Shown here piece by piece: positions 1 to 8,199 of a stretch of DNA of 64,000 bases. How positions within the stretch are numbered: position 1 is the stretch's first letter; each line of letters starts with the position of its first letter. Position numbers and translations under genes: made by a program. The notes under the pieces are model-generated. The model saw only the letters and a program-made list of their open reading frames with translations, did not search any database and was not told the DNA's origin. The DNA comes from Halostella pelagica (GTDB taxonomy: Archaea; Halobacteriota; Halobacteria; Halobacteriales; Natronoarchaeaceae): assembly GCA_005954745.1 (NCBI GenBank), contig CP040678.1, positions 992,001-1,056,000 on the forward strand. Direction: 5' to 3'.

Positions 1-466
1 ACTCTCCCCCCGTCAGTTCGAGGTGTCATTTTCCAGTTAGCTACCGACGACAGCAACCGAACAAATGCCGCGCTACTGTCGATGCGACCGCTGTATTCTG
101 CCAAAACGGGAAGAAATTTACAGCGGAACCACCGATAGTAGTGTATGGATTGGGCCCTCCGATTTCGCAAAGGCGTCTCCTCCAGAGTACAGTTGTTGAT
201 ACTGCTCGCCGCGATCCTGTCTATCGCGACGGCGCAACACTTCGGGATCATCTGACGTCCACGGACGTCCCGAGATCGCGACCCGACGGCCGTACGCAGT
301 ACACCGCAGAATTCGATCTGGCGGAGTCTTCTCTCGCGTGCTGAAGATCAGGCCCGCCTCCGTGGCGATGAGAAGCGGTTTCCGCGACCGAACCACCACG
401 CGGCGGTTCGACCACTTACTCCGAACCGGTTGATCGCGGAGGACACCGTATCAATCCAGAGGGGGC
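1..466. other. Region without a convincing gene
   Basis: No frame here has the acidic, GC3-rich signature of the neighbouring genes. A 36-codon frame on the plus strand (145-255) would encode a short basic N-terminus followed by a hydrophobic stretch, so it could be a tiny membrane peptide or the decayed start of a sensor-type gene. Nothing downstream continues it. I leave the stretch unassigned. Confidence 0.4.
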
Positions 467-772
467 TCAGGGGTCGTACGAACAACTGTCGCCGCACTCG
501 TCAGTGCAACCACACTCTTTCTCACCGCAGTCGTCGCAGCAGTCTCCCCGCTGAGACACGGCGAGAGCGACAGCCACTCCGACAACGCCGAACGCAGTAC
601 CGGGGACAGACCCGACGAGCGGGACGACGACGGCGTCCTCGCCGAGAACGCTGATGCTGTAGCCCGCTAAAACGCCGGCGAGCAGCATCACGAGGGTGCG
701 CACGCTGATCAGTTCGCGGACAAACGAAGCGATCCCGTGTTTCGTCAACGGGCCGTTCGTCTCAGAGGTCAT
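467..772 (-). CDS. Small membrane protein with Cys-rich tail
   Basis: A protein of about 101 aa, not a family I can name. Two hydrophobic segments (about residues 25-45 and 50-75) suggest two membrane helices. The last ~25 residues are very rich in cysteine and acidic residues, with repeated CxxC-like spacing (CCDDC, CGC, CGDSC), so a metal-binding tail is plausible. I chose the ATG at 772 over the in-frame ATG at 790 because a TATA-like ATTATAAC on the minus strand (about 797-804) lies only ~10 nt before 790 but ~28 nt before 772, which fits leaderless haloarchaeal genes. It stands alone. Metal binding is inference from composition. Confidence 0.7.
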   Translation of the reverse strand: MTSETNGPLTKHGIASFVRELISVRTLVMLLAGVLAGYSISVLGEDAVVVPLVGSVPGTAFGVVGVAVALAVSQRGDCCDDCGEKECGCTDECGDSCSYDP

Positions 773-919
773 ATCTGATGGATTTGACATCTAGCGTTAT
801 AATTCTCACGTGATCACAGTAGTCTCGCAACTCACTCAGCGAACGCAACCCACGTCCAGTCTCTGGCCTTACGTCACGGTCGTTCGTTCTTGGCTGTCGG
901 AGCCAGTTGCAGTTACAGT

Positions 920-991
920 AGTCACTGAAAGTCAATGTACACTTGACCGCACGACAGCGAAGCGATCAGCGTGTAAATCGTTTCAGTGACT
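920..991. repeat. 72-bp MITE-like element with 11-bp terminal inverted repeats
   Basis: The ends AGTCACTGAAA (920-930) and TTTCAGTGACT (981-991) are perfect reverse complements enclosing ~50 bp with no coding capacity. That is the layout of a miniature inverted-repeat element, or of a large hairpin. A single further copy of the end sequence (AGTCACTGAA) occurs near 4290 without a partner. The 773-1175 interval around it holds no gene apart from the promoter of the downstream lipoprotein. Confidence 0.5.
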
Positions 992-1175
992 CCTCTAGTT
1001 CGTGGAACGTCCCCGCGACAGTTTTCACCGGCAAGGATCCGAATCCGTGAAAGCGGATACCAGAGATACGGAACGGCAACCGGGTCAGTCCGTCCCCGTC
1101 GAAACTGCGCCGCGAGCCGATCTGTCACTCCTCAGAACGGAACCGGTTAAGTGGCGGTCGGCCGCTACAGTAGCT

Positions 1176-1982
1176 ATGAACGGTCGAACGTCTCGGCGAC
1201 GGCTTCTTGCCGCGTGTACTGCGACAGTGGCGGCGTCTCTGAGCGGGTGTATCGCCATCGGGTTCGAGCGGAGCGCGGAAACCACGGTCGAAGAGACGTA
1301 CGACGCCGGGGACGTGTCAGATCTCGCGGCGTCGACCGAAAGCGGAGACGTCTCTATCGACAGCGCCGACCGGGAGACGGTCGCAGTTCGCGCGAGGAAG
1401 ACGGGCGCGAGCGACGACGACCTAGAGACGGTCCAGTTGGAGGCGTCGAGGGAAAACGGGACGCTTGAACTCGCCGCCGAACGGGACGGGCCGCGGTTCC
1501 GTCTCGGTCCGAAACCGCGGATGCACCTCGACGTAACCGTCCCCGAACAGGTCGGTTCGGTCCGCGTGAATTCACAAAGCGGGGACATCGACGTATCGAG
1601 CGTGGCCGCGGCCGACGCCGACACCGTCAACGGCGACGTAACGCTCGCGAATATCGACGGCGACGTGACCGCGGAGACGACGAACGGCGACGTGAACGTG
1701 ACCAGCGCCGCGGGGAGCGTCCGGGTCGAAACCACGAACGGCGACGTCGACCTCCGAGACGTTCGCGGCGACGTGACCGCAGACACAACCAACGGCGATG
1801 TCGACGTAGCGGTCCCGGCCTCGCCCGGTGCGGCCGTGAAAGCCGACACGGAAAACGGCGGCATCACCGTCGAGGGTGACGAGCGGTCGGGGTCGCCGGT
1901 TACCGCGTCGGTCGGCGACGGCGAGAACCGGGTCGAGATAACGACGACGAACGGGGACATAGACGTCAGGGCGGTCGAGTGA
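1176..1982 (+). CDS. DUF4097-type beta-solenoid lipoprotein
   Basis: A 268-aa putative exported lipoprotein. The N-terminus has a twin-arginine stretch (RTSRRRLL), a hydrophobic segment and a lipobox ending LSGC with the lipidated cysteine at residue 25, the usual Tat-lipoprotein arrangement of haloarchaea. The rest is built of short repeated units of the type 'TTNGDVDV' / 'SGDVSI' (about residues 50-265), characteristic of the DUF4097 family of putative surface adhesins that fold as parallel beta-helices. The ATG at 1176 is preferred over upstream in-frame starts because it begins the signal sequence and lies ~30 nt after a TATA-like GGTTAAG. The anchored outer-surface location is inferred. 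The exact ligand or role is unknown. Confidence 0.85.
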   Translation: MNGRTSRRRLLAACTATVAASLSGCIAIGFERSAETTVEETYDAGDVSDLAASTESGDVSIDSADRETVAVRARKTGASDDDLETVQLEASRENGTLELAAERDGPRFRLGPKPRMHLDVTVPEQVGSVRVNSQSGDIDVSSVAAADADTVNGDVTLANIDGDVTAETTNGDVNVTSAAGSVRVETTNGDVDLRDVRGDVTADTTNGDVDVAVPASPGAAVKADTENGGITVEGDERSGSPVTASVGDGENRVEITTTNGDIDVRAVE

Positions 1983-1994
1983 AGCGCCGCGGCG

Positions 1995-2924
1995 TCAGAA
2001 CAGTTCGAACTCCGGTGGCAGTTCCCGGCCCTCGCGGTACCGTTCGAGATAGTAGACGACCCCTGGCTGATGGGCCGCCCCGACAATGAGATGCACCTCC
2101 TCGGCGTCCTCGTTGTGGTAGACGACGTAGTCGGCCATCCGCTCGTTGCGGGCGTGCGAGACGAGTTCCAGTTTGGGGTCGTGCCGTCGAAGCCACTCGC
2201 GTTCCAGCGGTTGCGGGAGGAACGTCCGGTGGTAGTAGCGCTGGAGTTCGTCGAGTTTCTCCGGGTTCGTGCCGGCCTCTCGGCTCAGTACGTACGATTC
2301 GAAATCGTCGGCGATAGCGAGGTCCCCGTGGTTCATCAGGAACCCTGCGGCGACGTCCCCGAGCGCTCGCTCGAATCGTTCGCCGTACACCTCACTACCG
2401 GACTCGATAAGCGAGAAGACGGCCGCTTGAAACTCCGAGGCGACCGAAGTCACGTCTTCGCGTAGCGATCCGAAGTCCATGCCGGGGATGTCGTCGAGCG
2501 GTGACTCGCCATCGAGTTCGGAACACTCGTTCATCGCCCACCGGTAGTCGTCCATCTCGCAGACGCCGGAGAAATCGCTGAAATACATCTGCCTGATCCC
2601 CTGCTCGCAGTAGACGGTTGCACCCCGTTCGAGAAACCGTGAGACGTGGTCGCGGAGAAACGCTCGCTCCTGCGGTGTCCCGGCGTGTGTGACTCCGTGG
2701 ACGTGGAACTCGGTACCGTCGACGACGACGCACCTTCCTGGGATACCGTCTGACCGACCCTGGGTTGCCTGCTGGCGGCGTTTGGCTGCTTCCCACTCTT
2801 CTTTCGCGCGCAGGTACGCATCGTGGTCAGAGTTCACCCCGATGAGTCCGTGCAGATCGGCGAGGCTATCGGCCTCGCGGATCGCTGCGAGCGTTGTTTC
2901 GTCGCCTGTTCGGTTACCGACCAT
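1995..2924 (-). CDS. TraB/GumN-family protein
   Basis: A 309-aa protein resembling the TraB/GumN superfamily. Seen motifs are HGVTHAG near the N-terminus, a YCEQGIR segment, and a C-terminal RNERMADYV then VGAAHQPGVVYYL block, corresponding to the conserved R/N and GxxHxxG elements of this fold. Members include putative metalloprotease-like or pheromone-shutdown proteins; the biochemical role in archaea is unsettled. Start at 2924: the minus strand has a CTATATG TATA box ~27 nt upstream, and the extra 41 residues of a longer frame (to 3047) are not protein-like. It is convergent with the DUF4097 gene. Confidence 0.75.
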   Translation of the reverse strand: MVGNRTGDETTLAAIREADSLADLHGLIGVNSDHDAYLRAKEEWEAAKRRQQATQGRSDGIPGRCVVVDGTEFHVHGVTHAGTPQERAFLRDHVSRFLERGATVYCEQGIRQMYFSDFSGVCEMDDYRWAMNECSELDGESPLDDIPGMDFGSLREDVTSVASEFQAAVFSLIESGSEVYGERFERALGDVAAGFLMNHGDLAIADDFESYVLSREAGTNPEKLDELQRYYHRTFLPQPLEREWLRRHDPKLELVSHARNERMADYVVYHNEDAEEVHLIVGAAHQPGVVYYLERYREGRELPPEFELF

Positions 2925-3115
2925 CTCGTCTTTACTGCGTGCTGGGTTCACATATAGGTCAGCGATCACCCACCCGTCGTTCCCGCAGTTCCACGTTCGG
3001 GCGCTGGACGACCGAACCAGTGTCAACGCTTTGACGCCGCTCGACACCCCTTTAGTTCTATGCCGGACGTAGTCGCGTCAGAGCGGCACAGAGCCCCCGC
3101 GCGGTGCGTGTCTGT

Positions 3116-4195
3116 TCAGTCGGTCGCCGGGGTGGACTGTTCGGCCGACTCGTCGTCGGACGCCCGCCAGCGGAACGCGACTTCCCGCTTTCGGCCGTCC
3201 CCGTCGTCCAACGACTGCTCGATGACCGTTATATCTGAGTCCGGTCGCGTGTATCGGCGGGCGGTCTCCGGAAACGCTGTGCCCGCGGTCTGGTCGGGAC
3301 CGACGAGTTCGTTCCGCAGGTCTCGGAGGTAGTCGCCGAACTCTTCGCGAGACATCGTCTCCTCTCGGTCCGTCTCGTAATCGGCCGCACCCTGTCCCAC
3401 GCCGCCGGCCTTGCCCGACGAGTGCCCGCCGAGGACAGCGTTGATGACCGCGCCGAGAAGCAACACGAGTCCGGAGAAGTACAGCCACGTGATAATGACG
3501 ATGACGCTGCCGAAAAAGCTCCCCGAACTCCCGCCCGTAATGGACAGATACACCTGGAACAGCGCCTGAAACGCGGCCCACCCGACCGCGGCGAACGCCG
3601 CACCCGGCAGCACGTGGTCCCACTCCACGTCGGTGTCGGGGAAGCGATAGAATATCGGCAGGAACGCGACGACCAACCCGACGACGAGAACGATCGGCGT
3701 CAGGTAACCGACGAACGGGACCACGTCGGAGTACCGCGCGAAGACGGCCGTCACTCCCACCGTCGCCAGTATCGCGACGACCATCGCCACCAGGACGACC
3801 AGACCGTCGATCAGTTTGTCGACGAAGGAGTTCACTGTCTCCGTCTCGTAGATCTCCGAAAACGCGGTGTCGAGCCCCCGAAATATCTTCAGTGTCCCCC
3901 AGATGAGTACGACGAGACCGACGACCGACGCTCCGGAGGCACCCGAGTTATCCCGAAAGATCTGTTCGACGGTGTCGGCTATGGGACCGGGCAGCGAGTC
4001 CTGCGCGAGCGTAACGATCCGCTCCTCGAGACCGCTCCCCGCGACCGAAATGACGAACAGCAGTATGAGCAGCATCGGCGCGAGCGAGACGAACGCGTTG
4101 TATGCGATTCCCGCAGCCATGAACGTCACGTTCTTCTGCGAGAACTCAGAGAACACCTGTTTTCCCGTGCTCACGGCGCTGGACAGGCTACCCAT
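3116..4195 (-). CDS. YihY/BrkB-family inner membrane protein
   Basis: A 359-aa integral membrane protein of the YihY/virulence factor BrkB (UPF0761) family. About six hydrophobic helices span residues ~25-265, with the family signatures 'NVTFMAAGIAYNAFVSLAPM' near the N-terminus, 'WGTLKIFRGLDTAFSEIY' and the late 'YFSGLVLLLGAVINAV' helix. A charged cytoplasmic tail of ~90 residues follows and is typical of haloarchaeal members. Function in the family is not established; the old RNase BN label is considered wrong. The start ATG at 4195 places the first helix at the usual distance. Confidence 0.9.
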   Translation of the reverse strand: MGSLSSAVSTGKQVFSEFSQKNVTFMAAGIAYNAFVSLAPMLLILLFVISVAGSGLEERIVTLAQDSLPGPIADTVEQIFRDNSGASGASVVGLVVLIWGTLKIFRGLDTAFSEIYETETVNSFVDKLIDGLVVLVAMVVAILATVGVTAVFARYSDVVPFVGYLTPIVLVVGLVVAFLPIFYRFPDTDVEWDHVLPGAAFAAVGWAAFQALFQVYLSITGGSSGSFFGSVIVIITWLYFSGLVLLLGAVINAVLGGHSSGKAGGVGQGAADYETDREETMSREEFGDYLRDLRNELVGPDQTAGTAFPETARRYTRPDSDITVIEQSLDDGDGRKREVAFRWRASDDESAEQSTPATD

Positions 4196-4312
4196 GTCTC
4201 GACGTTCGACGGTGATACGGAAAACGGGCAGTGTGGGCGCTCAGACCTGTCCGGATCGCGATGCTGTATGCCGTACCGCGTGATATAGTAGTCACTGAAC
4301 GGTAGCCCAGTG

Positions 4313-5116
4313 TTATCCCCGCCAGGGCGCGCCGTCAAAATCGACCTGGCGGCGAGTCCGGTTGATGGCATCTATCCGTGCTACGTCGGCAGAGTCGAGT
4401 TCGATCCGACGCGCTTCGTGGTTCTCTCGCAGGTGCGACTCGGACGACGACCGCGGGATCACGGCGACGTTCTCTTTGGACAGAAGCCACGCGAGGCTGA
4501 TCTGCGCGGGCGTGGCCCCGTGTTTCTCCGCGATTTCGACGAGTTCGGGGACCTCAGTCACGGCACCTTTCGCCAGTGGAGAGTAGGCGACGAGGTAGTG
4601 ACCGTCTTCGCGTGCGCGTCGCCGCAAGCGGTCCTGTTGGAGAAGCGGATGGCATTCGACCTGGTGTGCAAATAGCGGTGTCTCTAACCGGTCGAGCGCC
4701 TCCGCGAGCAGCGAAGGCGTAAAGTTCGACACTCCGACGGCGTCTATCACGTCCCGGTCGTAGAGTTCGTCGAAGGCGGCGAGCGTTGACTCGGGGTCGT
4801 ACGCGCGTATCGGCCAGTGGACGTACAGTAGGTCCAGGCTCTCGACGCCGAGGCGCTTGCACGACTCCTGTGCGTGGTCGATGACGTCGTCGAACGCCAG
4901 GTTTTTCGAGTGGATCTTCGACGTGAGGAACACGTCCGACCGTTCGACCTCCGCGGTACGGAGGCCGCGTCCGACCGCGGACTCGTTCCCGTACATCTCA
5001 GCGGTATCGACGTGGCGGTATCCGATGTCGAGTGCCGTTTCGACGGCGTCGGCGCAGGTCGACGGTTCCAGGTCATAGGTTCCGACGCCGACCCGGGGCA
5101 TCCCGTCGGCAGTCAT
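4313..5116 (-). CDS. Aldo/keto reductase
   Basis: A 267-aa NAD(P)H-dependent oxidoreductase of the aldo/keto reductase superfamily. The (beta/alpha)8 signature elements are visible: GYRHVDTAEMYGNE (containing catalytic Asp and Tyr), the Lys in 'LTSKIH', the 'DLLYVHWPI' His segment, 'AVGVSNFTPSLL', and the nucleotide-binding 'VIPRSSSESHLREN' near the end. Length is slightly short but complete for prokaryotic members. Likely cytosolic reduction of aldehydes or ketones; the substrate cannot be read from sequence. It begins 5 nt after a small ORF ending at 5121, with which it probably forms an operon. Confidence 0.92.
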   Translation of the reverse strand: MTADGMPRVGVGTYDLEPSTCADAVETALDIGYRHVDTAEMYGNESAVGRGLRTAEVERSDVFLTSKIHSKNLAFDDVIDHAQESCKRLGVESLDLLYVHWPIRAYDPESTLAAFDELYDRDVIDAVGVSNFTPSLLAEALDRLETPLFAHQVECHPLLQQDRLRRRAREDGHYLVAYSPLAKGAVTEVPELVEIAEKHGATPAQISLAWLLSKENVAVIPRSSSESHLRENHEARRIELDSADVARIDAINRTRRQVDFDGAPWRG

Positions 5117-5120
5117 TGCT

Positions 5121-5357
5121 CTACCGCCGTTCGTTCAGTCGGCGGTGTTTCTGGGTGCGCGCCTCCCGACTGACCGGGTACTCCATAACGAACTCCCACC
5201 CGGACTGTCGGATCCAGCCGGCGGTGTGGTTGTTCAGTATTGCCTCCTCGTCCGGAACATCGAGACGACCTATCGAACAGTTTCTCGGCGCTCGTCCGGA
5301 CGTCCGTTCGGTCTGGCTCGGTTCGCATGCCGTGACGAATATCCGAGTAACAGCCAT
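5121..5357 (-). CDS. Small hypothetical protein upstream of aldo/keto reductase
   Basis: A 78-aa protein of unknown function. The C-terminal two thirds (GRLDVPDEEAIL..., WEFVMEYPVSREAR, HRRLNERR) has the acidic/arginine balance and codon use of a real haloarchaeal gene; the first ~30 residues are less convincing. The start at 5357 follows a minus-strand TATA element (CATATAAG, about 5385-5398) by ~30-35 nt. It would be the first gene of a two-gene operon with the reductase. Confidence 0.6.
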   Translation of the reverse strand: MAVTRIFVTACEPSQTERTSGRAPRNCSIGRLDVPDEEAILNNHTAGWIRQSGWEFVMEYPVSREARTQKHRRLNERR

Positions 5358-5437
5358 TAATACCTCCGCCAAAACGGGTTTTTGTTACTTATATGGTATA
5401 TGTGCGGGACTTGAAAGCCGCGTGCGTCCCTGAACTG

Positions 5438-5824
5438 TCACGCGGATTCGACCTCGCTCTCTGGGGGTTGGAGGTGTGTTTTACCCCACTGTTCGAGCGA
5501 GTCGATCACCCGCTCTAGCGACCGGCCGCGTTCGGTCAGAGAGTACTCGACCGCGACGGGTTTTTCGCTCACGATCGTACGGTCAACTAGTTCCTTCTCC
5601 TCTAAGTCGTCCAGACTCTGTGAGAGCATCTTGTTCGTGATTCCGTCGACCTCGTCGCTGAGTTCATTGAACCGTAGTTCATCGCATCTGAGGAGTCGGT
5701 GGATGATCACTGGATGCCACTTCTTTCCGATGACGTCCATTGCGCAGGTGACCGCACACCAGTCGTCGCCCGCACACCACACGGCCAAGCACTCGTCTTC
5801 GGGTACCTCAGTTGTGTCGCTCAT
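5438..5824 (-). CDS. HxlR-family winged-helix regulator (first copy)
   Basis: A 128-aa transcriptional regulator. The HxlR signature runs through 'MDVIGKKWHPVIIHRLL', 'LRFNELSDEVDGITNKMLSQSLDDLEEKELVDR' (recognition helix and wing) and 'VEYSLTERGRSLERVIDSLEQW'. Four cysteines crowd the N-terminus (CLAVWCAGDDWCAVTC), which in HxlR/YodB-type proteins is often where redox or electrophile sensing occurs; that part is inference. The start at 5824 (MSDTTEV) is preferred over the basic 13-residue extension to 5863. It is divergent from the redox/ACR3 operon beginning at 5966, and two palindromes lie between them, so it is the likely controller of that operon and of itself. Confidence 0.88.
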   Translation of the reverse strand: MSDTTEVPEDECLAVWCAGDDWCAVTCAMDVIGKKWHPVIIHRLLRCDELRFNELSDEVDGITNKMLSQSLDDLEEKELVDRTIVSEKPVAVEYSLTERGRSLERVIDSLEQWGKTHLQPPESEVESA

Positions 5825-5881
5825 ACGTCGCCTTCGAAGAGCCGTCAGAAAGTAGTTCCTCATAGATACGTCGTATACAAA

Positions 5882-5922
5882 CGAAACCGCGGTTTCGCAG
5901 GCGAAACCTCGTTTCCTGAAAC
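5882..5922. promoter_or_regulatory. Tandem palindromic operator candidate in divergent HxlR promoter
   Basis: A perfect 16-bp palindrome CGAAACCGCGGTTTCG (5882-5897) is followed by a second imperfect one, GAAAC-ctc-GTTTC (5903-5915), and a further GAAAC half-site (5918-5922). They sit between the divergent HxlR gene and the SelW-like gene, directly upstream of the latter's TATA (TATTTAT, 5931-5937). The position fits an operator for the winged-helix dimer encoded next door. Confidence 0.6.
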
Positions 5923-5965
5923 ATACCTGATATTTATGGACGGGGCGGCCCTCGGTCGAACCGTA

Positions 5966-6211
5966 ATGTCGGAAGTCAACATCGAATACTGTGTCCCGTG
6001 CGGTCTACTCGAACACGCCGTGGAGACGCAGGAAGCGTTGCTCGAAGCGTTCGGAAACGACCTCGACGGCGTCCGGTTGCAGCCCGGCGGTGGGGGAGTC
6101 TTCGAGGTCTCCGTTGACGACGAACTCGTCTGGGACAGAGACGACGGCGATGGAGAGATCGACAGTACTGCAATCACCGAAGCGATCCGCGACCGGGTCG
6201 CTCACGCCTGA
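5966..6211 (+). CDS. SelT/SelW/SelH (Rdx)-family protein
   Basis: An 81-aa thioredoxin-like small protein. It opens 'MSEVNIEYCVPCGLLEHA', giving the CxxC redox motif (C9, C12) immediately after the first strand as in the Rdx family, and has the 'GVFEVSVDDELVW' strand pair that follows in SelW-type proteins. The likely role is thiol-disulfide redox. The start at 5966 is ~28 nt after TATTTAT, a leaderless arrangement. It is first gene of a four-gene operon with a glutaredoxin-like protein, a DoxX protein and an ACR3-like transporter. Confidence 0.85.
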   Translation: MSEVNIEYCVPCGLLEHAVETQEALLEAFGNDLDGVRLQPGGGGVFEVSVDDELVWDRDDGDGEIDSTAITEAIRDRVAHA

Positions 6212-6244
6212 CTCGCCCAGCGACCGACCCCATTCACACGACCA

Positions 6245-6703
6245 ATGTTAGAACTCTACCAGGCAGAGGGATGTGGCTACTCCGCCACCGTGCGGGAGAC
6301 CCTGACCGAACTTGGCCTCTCGTACGTCGTTCACAATCCTCGCTCTGGCGCCGGCGAGACGCGCAACGAACAGACGCGCGACCAACTCCGGACCCTCGGA
6401 GGCGACGCTCAGATCCCGTTCCTCGTCGATCACCAGCGGGGCGTGACGATGTACGAATCCGACGACATCGTCGACTATCTGGAAACACTACACGTGACCG
6501 ACGCCAATTCGGAAGACTGCCCGATCTGTGCCTCGTTGGACAGCGCGAAAGAGCAGTTCGCGACTGTGAAAGTCACAAAGCACATCAAACGGAAAGCACG
6601 GCGCGACGAGACCCATCAGCAGTGGATCGACACGCACACGACGAACGGAACGCTCGCGGAGATCCGCGACGCGCTCGGAGAACACAGCGGGCCGAGACGA
6701 TAG
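6245..6703 (+). CDS. Glutaredoxin/GST N-terminal domain-like protein
   Basis: A 152-aa protein with a thioredoxin-fold N-terminal domain: 'LELYQAEGCGYSATVRETLTELGL' has a single active-site Cys in a CxxS-like context (monothiol type), the cis-Pro appears in 'AQIPFLVD', and 'YESDDIVDYLE' closes the domain. Residues ~95-152 are a charged helical tail with a CPIC motif. It probably handles thiol adducts or metalloid reduction alongside the neighbouring transporter; that is inference from operon context. Confidence 0.8.
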   Translation: MLELYQAEGCGYSATVRETLTELGLSYVVHNPRSGAGETRNEQTRDQLRTLGGDAQIPFLVDHQRGVTMYESDDIVDYLETLHVTDANSEDCPICASLDSAKEQFATVKVTKHIKRKARRDETHQQWIDTHTTNGTLAEIRDALGEHSGPRR

Positions 6704-6706
6704 CGG

Positions 6707-7096
6707 ATGTCTCCGAACAGTGACAGCCCGGCAACGTGGCTCCGCAGACACGGACGTCCGGGACTCCGTATCGGGACAGCCGCACTCCTGTTGGGTCCGG
6801 GCGTGAGGAAATACCTCACGTACGCACAGTCCGTTTACTTCTTCACGTCGCTGGGGCTTCCGATGCCCGAGCTATCCGTGGTCCTCGTCGGCGCTATCGA
6901 GGTCGGGGCTGCACTGTCGCTGTTCCTGAACCGAGTCCCGTGGCTCGGGGCGCTCCTGGCAGTCCCGGTCATGGCTGTCGCAATAGTCACCGCCGGCCCG
7001 TCGTGGCAGAACGTCAGCGTATTACTCGCTGGAACCCTCCTTTTCGGTAGCGACCGCCGCGTACTGGGGGCGATCATGCGACTGTTCCAATCATGA
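6707..7096 (+). CDS. DoxX-like membrane protein
   Basis: A 129-aa protein with four hydrophobic segments (about residues 20-35, 55-75, 78-95, 100-120). The pattern 'GVRKYLTYAQSVYFFTSLGLPMPE' followed by 'VGAIEVGAALSLFL' matches DoxX/DoxD-type small membrane proteins, which in several systems partner with thiol redox proteins. It starts 3 nt after the glutaredoxin-like gene and overlaps the transporter gene by 4 nt (ATGA), so translation is coupled. Confidence 0.75.
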   Translation: MSPNSDSPATWLRRHGRPGLRIGTAALLLGPGVRKYLTYAQSVYFFTSLGLPMPELSVVLVGAIEVGAALSLFLNRVPWLGALLAVPVMAVAIVTAGPSWQNVSVLLAGTLLFGSDRRVLGAIMRLFQS

Positions 7097-8100
7097 CACG
7101 ACTCTCGAAACAGTGGCTCCAGCACAATCAGGTCGGGGTGTACGCTGTCGCTGTTCTCTTCGCGCTCGGGACCGGCCTCGGACGGCCGAGCGCAGGTTCG
7201 ACACTGGAACCACTCATCAATCCCGTTCTGGCGATCCTGTTGTACGTGACGTTCCTGGAGATCCCGTTCGTCCGGATCCGGCGGGCGTTCCGGAACAGAC
7301 GGTTCATGCTGGCTGCCCTGGGGATGAACTTTCTGGTCGTCCCACTGGTCGTATTCGGCCTCACGCGGTTCCTCCCGAAGGAGCCGGTGATCCTCGTCGG
7401 AGCGTTCATGGTGTTGCTGACGCCGTGTATCGACTACGTCATCACGTTCACGGAACTCGCAGGCGGCGACTCCGAGCAGATCACCGCCGCAACGCCGGCG
7501 TTAATGCTCGTCCAGTTGCTGTTGCTCCCGCTGTACCTCTGGCTGTTCATGGGTCAGCGAGTTGCCGAGTTCATCGAGGCCGGGCCGTTCATCGAGGCGT
7601 TCGTCGTGATCATCGCGCTCCCGTTGACGCTCGCGTGGGTCACAGAACTCGGTGCGGAACGGTCCGGCCACGGCGAACGGTGGCAGGACGCGATGGGGTG
7701 GTTTCCCGTTCCGATGATGGGTGTGACGCTGTTCGTAGTCATCGCCTCACAGCTACCGCGCGTTCAGGACTCGATCCATCAGATAGCCGCTGTCGTTCCG
7801 GTGTACGTGGCATTTCTCGTCGTCATGCCGCTGGTCGGTCGTCTGGTGGCAGGCCTACTGGGGATGGGTGTCGGCGAGAGTCGCGCGCTCGTGTTCACGT
7901 CCGTGACGCGGAACTCGCTGGTCGTCCTCCCCCTTGCGCTCGCGTTGCCGTCGGGGTACGCGCTCGCCCCGGCAGTCGTCGTCACCCAGACGCTCGTCGA
8001 ACTGACGGGGATGGTCGTTCTCACGCGAGTCGTCCCGGGCTGGTTAGTACCCGAGACCTCCGATCAGTTCCGCAGTCGCGAGGTCGAACGGAGCGACTGA
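7093..8100 (+). CDS. ACR3-type arsenite permease (bile acid:Na+ symporter superfamily)
   Basis: A 335-aa transporter with about ten membrane helices. The signature 'LTPCIDYVITFTELAGGD' carries the conserved cysteine of ACR3-type arsenite exporters, and 'SVTRNSLVVLPLALALP' near residue 275 is the second family hallmark. It most likely extrudes arsenite or a related metalloid across the cell membrane. It is last in an operon with SelW-like, glutaredoxin-like and DoxX proteins, which would supply reducing power. Substrate assignment follows the family; no ArsR or ArsC neighbour is present, so another oxyanion or thiol-conjugate is possible. Confidence 0.85.
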   Translation: MTRLSKQWLQHNQVGVYAVAVLFALGTGLGRPSAGSTLEPLINPVLAILLYVTFLEIPFVRIRRAFRNRRFMLAALGMNFLVVPLVVFGLTRFLPKEPVILVGAFMVLLTPCIDYVITFTELAGGDSEQITAATPALMLVQLLLLPLYLWLFMGQRVAEFIEAGPFIEAFVVIIALPLTLAWVTELGAERSGHGERWQDAMGWFPVPMMGVTLFVVIASQLPRVQDSIHQIAAVVPVYVAFLVVMPLVGRLVAGLLGMGVGESRALVFTSVTRNSLVVLPLALALPSGYALAPAVVVTQTLVELTGMVVLTRVVPGWLVPETSDQFRSREVERSD

Positions 8101-8199
8101 TCGACGCCAGACTCTGGCCGATAGCGCCTTCGGACGGTTGCGTTCGGTGGTGACGAGATGACGACGAGCGCCGATTACGTACCGGTAGTCCCGATTACG

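Noticed and set aside
1085-2086. Long minus-strand open frame opposite the DUF4097 gene
   Set aside because: Serine/threonine/arginine-rich antisense shadow of the repeat-rich GC-biased gene; no start context and not haloarchaeal-like.
3422-4288. Open plus-strand frame of 288 codons opposite YihY
   Set aside because: Composition (R/D/H/Q runs) is that of an antisense frame; the minus strand encodes a clear membrane family.
7113-8153. 346-codon plus-strand frame overlapping the ACR3-like transporter
   Set aside because: Arginine-rich +1 shadow of the transporter gene.
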